A program made the position numbers and the translations under genes. From Symbiodinium natans (lineage: Eukaryota; Sar; Dinophyceae; Suessiales; Symbiodiniaceae), in contig CAJNDS010002422.1 of NCBI GenBank assembly GCA_905221605.1, positions 121,376 through 185,375 of the forward strand: a DNA stretch of 64,000 nucleotides. Reading direction: 5' to 3'. How positions within the stretch are numbered: the stretch's first letter is position 1; the number at the start of each line of letters is the position of its first letter. Below the pieces are notes generated by a model that searched no databases, was not told the origin of the DNA, and saw only the letters and a program-made list of their open reading frames with translations. Shown piece after piece: positions 57,301 through 64,000 of the stretch.

Positions 57301-60067
57301 AGCCCTCAGCCCTGTAATGTTCCTAAATCCGAAGCGTTCTCCAAACCTAAACCCTAAACCCTAAACCCTAAACCCTAAACCCTAAACCCTAAACCCTAAA
57401 CCCTAAGCCTCTCAGCCTGAAGGCAATGCCCCTGGCCTCTCTTGGAACTGCAGCGTCTGCCCCCATTCCGCAGCCTGGCCACACAGAAGTCTCAAGGGGC
57501 TTTGGCGGGGGTTGCCGGGCTTTAGGGCTGCTGTTTTGAGCCCCAAGCCCTGCTTGGGAACACTCGGTTCGGGCTTAGGGCTTAGGGCTTAGGGCTTAGG
57601 GCTTAGGGCTTAGGGCTTAGGGCTTAGGGCTTAGGGCTTAGGGCGTAGGGCTTAGGGCTTAGGGCTTAGGGCTTAGGGCTTAGGGCTTAGGGCTTAGGGC
57701 TTAGGGCTTAGGGCTTAGGGCTTAGGGCTTAGGGCTTAGGGCTTAGGGCTTCGGGCTTAGGGTTTAGGGCTGAGGGCTGAGGGCTTAGGGCTTAGGGCTT
57801 AGGGCTTAGGGCTCAGGGTTTAGGTCGTCATCGTTACCGTGATGAAGGATGCCAGCTGCTCACCCACATCTGCGCCGCGAAACCCTACGAACTTCCCTAC
57901 AAACTTCTGAAAACCTCACTTGTTGAATGAACCCCTGCTGGTAGTTCCCACTCAAAAGGCCCTGTGGCACATGGACTGGACTTCGCATCTTCATTGAGCA
58001 CAGCTGAACCTACCATCTCTGCAGGAGCTGGGCAGCGCTCTTGCGAAAAAAAAAAAAAAAAAAAACTTCCCCCCCCCCCCCCCCCCCCCCGCCCGCAGGA
58101 AAAGTACGGGCCCCCCTTGCACACGCGCAGAATGAAGACAGGCCGTGGTTGCCATGATTCCGTGGTGGTCCTTTAGCTGGAGACGAAGCACCTGCCACTT
58201 GCATCGTGCCGCCAGCCCATAGTTAGGGAGACATGTGGAGACATCAAAGATGAAGCATGAGAAGCGGCGGGTTTTGAAGGTACCTTCCTCTTTGTCTGAC
58301 TCCCCTGCTTGAAGGTGCAGGAAAGGGAGTCCGGCACCCTTCCCCCAGTTCCGGCCTCGTTCTCTTGCTCAAGCCTGGGGCAGTTTGTCGGCTACTTTTC
58401 CTAGGGTTTAGTGTTTAGGCTTTAGGGTTTCGTTTCTGGGTGGCAGGCAATATACCGCACTGCATGTTACGAGGAGCCCAAGAAAGACTATACTTTAGAG
58501 AACTGCTCGGGAATCTAGTGATTCCACAGGCAAAGGGGGCCGCTCCCAACTCTGGGGCTCTGCACCTGTGCTTCTCCCGGTCACTGTCTGCACGGCCTCG
58601 TTGGAGCTCCTGCTAAGCCACGTTTGCCCCTTGATGCAGCTGCTTTACAAATTGCATACAAGTGATGTAGCCGTTAATCAGGGACCATGGCTAAGCAGCC
58701 GTGCTTTGAATAGTGGGACAGCAAGAACGTCGCACGAGGGCAGTGGTAGTAGTGCCGTTGGTACTAAAGGTACTAGCGGTAGTAGCAATAGTATGAATCT
58801 CACAAGTCGTCGAATGTCGTCGCTGTAGTTGTAGCGGCATCCCGGCGGCAGTAGCAGGAGGGGTCGAGGTAGGAGTAGGACTAAGCGTGCTCGTAGTCGT
58901 AGCAGCAGCAGCAGCAGCAGCAGCAATAACAGCAGCAGTAGCAGCAGTAGCAGCGGCAGCAGCAGGCATAGCAGCAGGAGCAGTGGAACTGATGTCACTA
59001 GCTGCGGCCCGCGGTTGAAACAAACACACACAGCTAAAGACCGACCTGCGCAGCAAAGAGCAAGTGACACCCATGACACTGCGTTGAACTCTGCCTCCAC
59101 CTTGTCTGCCATAGCATCTGCCGCCGCACGGTCCGCCTGGTGCCAATTCAATACGAACCCGAAACTCCAAACCCCCAATATCCTCAGACACCAATGACAG
59201 TACCTGGCACCTGCAATCCCAGCCCATCAACATCCCCCGCAACTCCAGACCCTACTCCCTACGCTCACCAAGCCTTGCCAGTCCGCCGTGCTTCGGCGAG
59301 CTCCTGGCGTTGCCATGCGTACCCTAAACCCTAAACCCTAAACCCTAAACCCTAAACCCTAAACCCTAAACCCTAAACCCTAAACCCTAAACTAAACCCT
59401 GCACCCTAAATTGGGGCGAAAGCCCTCACCCAAAGTGGTGCTTTCAGGCTTAGGGGAGCGAGGCTTGTGGATTGTGGGCCCGGGTGGTGTGAAGTACGTT
59501 TTCCTTTCTAAACACTAGCATCCCCAAACGAACGCCCCACATATACTACATATACATACGTACTTACATACATACAAACATACAGACATACATACAGACA
59601 AATGCATACACACACACACACACACAGTCATCAATTTTAGAGAACCATGCACGCAGCAATATAGGGCCCATCTCCTATGCGGGATTTCTGGGGGACCGGT
59701 GTCCAGGAGCCTGAGATCCTCAGCCCGAAACCTTCATCTGGTAAGCCCTTGCTTGAAAATCTGAGCCCGGTTACGACCTGAATCTCAAACCCTAAGCATA
59801 CTTCTCAAAGCCTGACGTCCAGTACTCCTGCAAGTGAGACGCCCGCCCTGCCCAAGCCACAAAGGGAAGACTGCAGCCCAATCCACCTGAAACCTCCTCC
59901 TCCCCTTGGGATATTCCCCCCGTTATACTAACAGTCCTTAGTGAGGATTATCGTACCCCCATAAGATAATCCCTATCAAGGACTGTTTAAGGGGGCATCA
60001 TCCCAAGCCTCCCTCGTCGCAAGTCGCCCGCCTCATTGAGAGCTACCCTCTCCGCCTCGTGCCGCTC
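54339..60067 (-). CDS. Candidate upstream exons of the RING-HC gene (coiled coil)
   Basis: Islands with AG acceptor, GC-type donor and Glu/Ala/Arg-rich frames: 60032-60067 (ERHEAERVALNE), 59274-59303 (ELAEARRTGK), 59083-59136 (ADRAAADAMADKVEAEFN), about 57838-57873 (ADVGEQLASFIT), 57437-57474 (AAEWGQTLQFQE), 56995-57027 (EEAEVERLAAK), about 55845-55894 (VIELQAALAQRDEE), about 54838-54884 (DAAQWRLLSRHKNGSE) and 54339-54381 (LGDVSSDDIERVLE). The first three join without phase change. All suit a coiled-coil region before the RING, but none has recognisable homology, and some junction phases do not fit, so exons are missing or wrong. Confidence 0.45.
54535..54635. repeat. TTTAGGG array
   Basis: About 14 units on the acceptor side of the exon-like island at 54339-54381. 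Confidence 0.9.
55935..56388. repeat. TTTAGGGG octamer array
   Basis: About 55 units, mostly TTTAGGGG, with TTTTAGGG and TTAGGG interruptions. The 450-bp stretch holds no gene. Confidence 0.93.
57565..57822. repeat. Homogenised GGGCTTA array
   Basis: About 36 GGGCTTA heptamers with rare variants; a TTTAGGG to CTTAGGG change has been fixed through the array. Confidence 0.93.
58047..58092. repeat. Poly-A then poly-C run
   Basis: About 20 A followed by about 20 C. Sequence from 57.9 to 59.05 kb is mostly unique without recognised coding content. Confidence 0.85.
58894..58975. repeat. (AGC)n trinucleotide repeat
   Basis: AGC/AGT units that on the minus strand give Ala or Leu runs in open frames covering 58.68-59.24 kb. 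Those frames are treated as repeat artefacts. Confidence 0.88.
59330..59395. repeat. CCCTAAA array
   Basis: About nine units on the acceptor side of the exon-like island 59274-59303. Confidence 0.9.
59556..59628. repeat. CATA / CA microsatellite
   Basis: ACATACATA and (CA)n units. Confidence 0.85.
59925..60007. repeat. Palindromic element, family 3 (copy 2)
   Basis: TATACTAACAGTCCTTAGTG at the left pairs with ATCAAGGACTGTTTAAGGGG at the right; it shares ends and the GTACCCCC centre with 34901-34986. Confidence 0.75.
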
Positions 60068-60370
60068 CTGCATGAACAGAGCGTGCTACCCAGCAAACTC
60101 ACGGAAGGGCTTCCACAGGAAACTCGATCCCCGAAACCCTAAGCCCTAAACCCTAAACCCCAAACCCTAAACCCCAAACCCTAAACCCTAAACCCCAAAC
60201 CCCAAACCCTAAACCCTAAACCCTAAACCGGGATCCGGCAAGCGCTGGCAAAAAGCAGGGCGCTGCCGGCACCTGGTCTTCGTCCAGAAGCAGCAGAGGC
60301 TCATCCTCCACCCAACATCAGAACTACCAGGGTTTTGCAAGGTCTTCAAAAGATGTTTAGGGTTTAGGGT

Positions 60371-60377
60371 TTAGGGT

Positions 60378-60409
<32 letters not shown>

Positions 60410-60413
60410 GGGT

Positions 60414-60445
<32 letters not shown>

Positions 60446-60452
60446 GGCTTAG
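60371..60452. repeat. Homogenised TTGAGGG array
   Basis: About 11 TTGAGGG units, the same variant as at 5380-5490. Confidence 0.9.
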
Positions 60453-61242
60453 GATCGAGGATTTACGAAAGATGCTCAAAGCTTCACATGCGGCTCCAAT
60501 GACAGAAAAGAAGCAGCAGTGCCCTCGAACTATGTCCGGCCATGTCCAGCCCAACATGAAGGCACGGAACGCTGCCACCGTGCGAACGGACAATACAGGA
60601 GGCAAGGCTGCGGGCTCAGCTTGCCGGCCATGCTTTCGCGATCAAACCTCAGCAGTCTCCGAGGCCGCGACAATCGAAGCCGGCTGCGAAAGAAAGACCT
60701 TGCGAAGTCGGTTTACAGTCTAGGGTTTAGGGTTTCGGGTTGAGGGTTATGGGTAGTCGCTGCACACGTCAGCAGGGGCACCGAAGCAGCAGGCTGCAGC
60801 CGAACAACTGCTGCTGCGGAACATCCCCTCTAAACACAGATTGACATTTATTTCTTAATCTTTGCTTACTTCTGTTCATATTTTATGTTTATATCCATTT
60901 TGGAGTAGATCCTAAACACGCAACTTTATGTTCCATCGGGGACCACGAGAAGTCGCGCTAAAACATCTGGGTTTGGGGCTTCAGGGTTTTTGCGCCTGCC
61001 GACTGTGCCCAAAGCCCCGAACCTTCTCACACCTCTCGGCACCCCAAGTCCCAAACCCGAAGCCACCAGCCCTAAACCCTAAACCCTCAACCCTAAACCC
61101 TAAACCTTAGACCCTAAACCCTCCACCTAAGACTTCCTCCGAGCGCCCCGCTCCATGCGGCGACTGTGGCAGCTCCGAGGGCGAGCGAGGAGTGTGGAGT
61201 GGGGTCGGCCTTGTCGGAGTGTTTAGGGTTTAGGGTTTAGGT

Positions 61243-61411
61243 TTAGGGTTTAGGGTTTTGGGTTTTGGGTTTGGTGTTTGGGGTTTGGGGTGTGGGGTTT
61301 GGGGTTTGGGGTTTAGGGTTTAGGGTTTGGGGTGTGGGGTTTAGGGTTTGGGGTGTGGGGTTTAGGGTTTGGGGTTTGGGGTTTGGGGTTTGGGGTTTGG
61401 GGTTTGGGGAT
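61243..61411. repeat. TTTGGGG / TGTGGGG variant array
   Basis: About 22 units of TTTGGGG with TGTGGGG and TTTAGGG mixed in. Confidence 0.9.
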
Positions 61412-62174
61412 GCAACCTCTTTTACTTCTGTTACATTGTGACAGAGCAAGTCAATCGGACTCCGACCTAGTAAAGGCCCTAAATCCTAAACCCTAAACCC
61501 TAAACCCTAAACCCTAAACCCTAAACCCTAATCCTAAACCCTAATCCTAAATCCTAAACCCTAAACCCTAAGTTTTCGATCGGATCAGCAACCAGTCGTT
61601 GGCTGCACTGCACGGAGCGGGCCTCGCGTCAGGTGATGTAGTCCAAGCTGCGCAAAGCAGAGACTTCTTACTAATCCCCTCCCGTTAATATTCACCCCCC
61701 CCTACCCCAAATATTCAATACTCCCATAGTCACAGTCATATTCTAGTGATTAGGGAGTATTCAATATTAGGGGGTAGCGGGGCGGGGTGAAAAATTAGGA
61801 TTGCTTCTTACTTCAGCGCCGGCCCCTAAGTCCCTTCTCACAAAAGCCCCTCAGCCAAAAGGAGGGAACCTTATAGCGACCTTCGGGGCTGTTTTGGGGT
61901 TGTTTAGGTACATAGGGACTATGCAAGGTATATAAGGGGGTTGTATTTGAGCCCCTAAGCCCTAAACCCGAAACCCGAAACCCTAAACCCTAAACCCGAA
62001 ACGCGGGTTATATCGGGGAATGCTGGGGTGCACGTCACGAGCAGAGGCGCGGACCCCTGCGAAGGCTCCGCGGAGGAGACTCTTTCCCAGAAGTCCTTTC
62101 ACAAGGTGCAAACGGCAGGGTTTAGGGCAGGTACAGCAACATCAAGGTAAGCCTACAGGACCAGAGCCTCTACA

Positions 62175-62280
62175 TATGGGGGTTTCCAAAAAAGGAGGGT
62201 ACCGTTTTGTGGGTTCCCTTTTAGAGGATTCTGTTCTATTTGGGGTATAGAAGGTACCCCTATTTTTGGGAAACACCCAT
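62175..62280. repeat. Palindromic element, family 2
   Basis: TGGGGGTTTCCAAAAAAGGA at the left mirrors CTATTTTTGGGAAACACCCA at the right; both contain the GGTACC-type core (GGGTACC and GGTACCCC). Confidence 0.8.
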
Positions 62281-64000
62281 GACCCCAGCCTCGTCAGCGG
62301 AATGCTCCACCTGAGCATGAGATTGTAAGCTTCAAGATGGGGCCTGAATTCCCTGATTTCTGTGCCTTGGACCCAGAATCGCAGTCGGGATTCAAGCATC
62401 TTGCTTCACGGCACAAAAAAAGTTGCGGTGGCCTCCATGTGCTGCAAAAGGAGGCTCCATGAAAGACTGCTGACGAGAAACCGTGGATCTCTGAAGCACC
62501 TCTAAGAAAATGCGTCGCCCCCACAAGTTGAAAATGCGTATCCAGACTTAGCTTAACAGGTTTGCAGATAGCTTAAGCTATACCCAATCTGTGCTGTAGA
62601 AATCCAGCGCAGCCACGTTACCTATGTATGACTGCAATTGTCTGCACACCTCTCTGATCCATCCCGGCTGCCTGCAAGAGCCAGATGCACAGGAGAATAT
62701 GATTGTCCAAGGCTCAGGGCACGATAACAAAGAGACAGGTGCACCTTGTGTTGATTTGGCTGCCACACACGCAGGCGGTCGCAAGAATCTTCAGCACGGC
62801 GGCACGAGGTTGCTAAAGCCGATTCTTTCTCAGGCGCACGAGCTCTTCGCACCATTCTGTGCGCAAGGTTCCTGAGCTGTGGTCCTTCGGGTTTTAGGGT
62901 GTGGGTTTCAGGGTTGAGGGTCGGGTCCCCAAACCGGCAACTTTGGCACGGAGGACTTTGTGGGCTACCTGGGCAGCAGTCAGCGAGCGGAGTGGCATTG
63001 ACCTTGGCCAACAGGCACACTAAGGTTCTAAGTAGGGCTTTGCGCATTTGTATTCCTAAGGTACATCTTGGCGACCGACGGAAAACACCCATATTTGAGA
63101 AAAAGCTTCCTTCTGCATCCAGCAGCACCGGAGGCTGGGTCTGATCGATACCCTCAACTGAAACGCCTTAGGTACTTTACTTTGGGGTATAGAAACACAA
63201 ACCCTACTTATAGGCACCCCAAGCCCTGAAGCTTCATCGCCGCTCAATTCCTCAGGGTTCTGGCGAACACCACGCAACTTCCAGTCACCTGGCATCGCGC
63301 AGGTCGGAGGAAGAGGGAGGAAACCACTGGGTTCTTGTTTAGGGTTATACAGTTGCATTGTAGTAGTAATAGAGTGTCTTTATTGCAGTGATGTATTTTG
63401 AAGGTCTTAAGATACAGCCGGCAAAAGGAATCGGAGCTCTTAGGGATCAGGGATTCGAGGAGTTTGGGCTGCAGAAGTGAGGAGAAGAATCGTCAGCGGC
63501 TGCGCTCGGCTACGGCTACGCAGACCCAAGCTCAAAAGTAGGGGTTGATCTGAAGTCTGGGACCTTCGGGGTTTCTTCTGTAAGAGATTCATTACAGCTG
63601 CTGGTACCCTAAACCCTAAACCCTAAACCCTAAACCCTAAACCCTAAACCCTAGAAAGCCCAAAACTCAGCATGGCCCGCCCAGATGACAAGCATTGGAC
63701 GGGGCCTGGCTCCCGTGCCAGGAGCCGCAAGGTCCCGTCCTCTGCCTGCAGAGACACTGCGCACTCAAAGAACAAGACGACAGAGCCCTAAACCCTAAAC
63801 TTCTCAACCCTAAACCCTAAGCTTCTGAACCCTAAACCCTAAACCCTAAACTTCTAAATCCTAAACCCTAACCCCTCAACCCCAAACCCTAAACCCTAAA
63901 CCCTACACCCCACCAGGCTTGTGCCCTCTGGCATCTTGAAAGCCTTAGCGCCCAACCCCGGTGGACATCTCGTCCGTGGGCCTCAACGTTTGAGAAAAGA

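Larger units (their letters stand above)
60230..64000 (-). other. Right end: repeats and weak coding-like islands, no gene assigned
   Basis: Short open islands on the minus strand at about 60.25-60.30 kb (LLLLDEDQ), 61.14-61.19 kb (LPQSPHGAGRSEE), 61.59-61.63 kb (ARSVQCSQRLVA), 62.04-62.09 kb (SLLRGAFAGVRASARD) and 63.68-63.75 kb (AEDGTLRLLAREPGPV), each after an AG. They might be further exons of the RING gene. 62.55-63.6 kb is unique, AT-richer and shows nothing recognisable. Confidence 0.25.

Noticed and set aside
58678-59242. Two overlapping minus-strand frames with Leu or Ala runs
   Set aside because: The runs come from an AGC trinucleotide repeat; only the short segment 59083-59136 looks like an exon, in the frame of one of them.
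1-64000. tRNA, rRNA, spliceosomal RNA or spliced-leader genes
   Set aside because: No cloverleaf, conserved rRNA block or spliced-leader sequence was noticed by eye; a covariance-model search would be needed to exclude them.

Overview
The window is eukaryotic nuclear DNA, most likely from a dinoflagellate. The evidence is the TTTAGGG-type heptamer, very short GC-rich exons with mostly GC or GA splice donors, and all supported genes on one strand (minus). The species cannot be named from the sequence. No organelle, rRNA, tRNA or bacterial gene was recognised.

Most of the window is repeat: TTTAGGG / CCCTAAA arrays, their one-base variants, microsatellites and short palindromic elements. Between the arrays lie unique islands of about 30-90 bp. 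Read on the minus strand, most of those between about 6.2 and 44.6 kb are consecutive exons of one conserved gene, the 26S proteasome subunit Rpn2 (PSMD1). About 50 exons were placed in colinear order. The first solid coding exon is near 44.55 kb. The PC-repeat domain runs from about 31 kb to 9 kb, and the KEKE-rich linker continues towards the left edge. The conserved C-terminal domain is not in the window.

An intronless 478-residue gene (32173-33609, minus) lies inside one Rpn2 intron. It encodes two CCHH-type fingers followed by an ADP-ribosyltransferase-like domain. A second large Rpn2 intron (15743-24382) holds coding-like islands that do not belong to Rpn2.

Upstream of Rpn2, on the same strand, is a four-exon RBR-type ubiquitin ligase gene (44908-48705). 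Farther upstream are exons of a RING-HC protein with a coiled coil (52078 to at least 60067). The recognisable genes therefore concern ubiquitin-proteasome proteolysis (proteasome base subunit, RBR E3, RING E3) plus one putative ADP-ribosyltransferase. Whether they are co-regulated cannot be seen; the shared strand fits the unidirectional gene arrays known in dinoflagellates.

Layout: 0-6 kb, C-terminal linker exons, telomere-like arrays and a CT/TTTC microsatellite block; 6-15.7 kb, Rpn2 C-terminal half; 15.7-24.4 kb, giant intron; 24.4-31.5 kb, Rpn2 middle; 31.5-34 kb, nested ART gene; 34-44.6 kb, Rpn2 N-terminal half with a complex repeat at 40-41 kb; 44.9-48.7 kb, RBR gene; 49-52 kb, unassigned islands; 52-60 kb, RING gene; 60-64 kb, weak islands among repeats. 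Exon edges were placed by eye from reading frame, phase and homology, so each may be off by a few bases.
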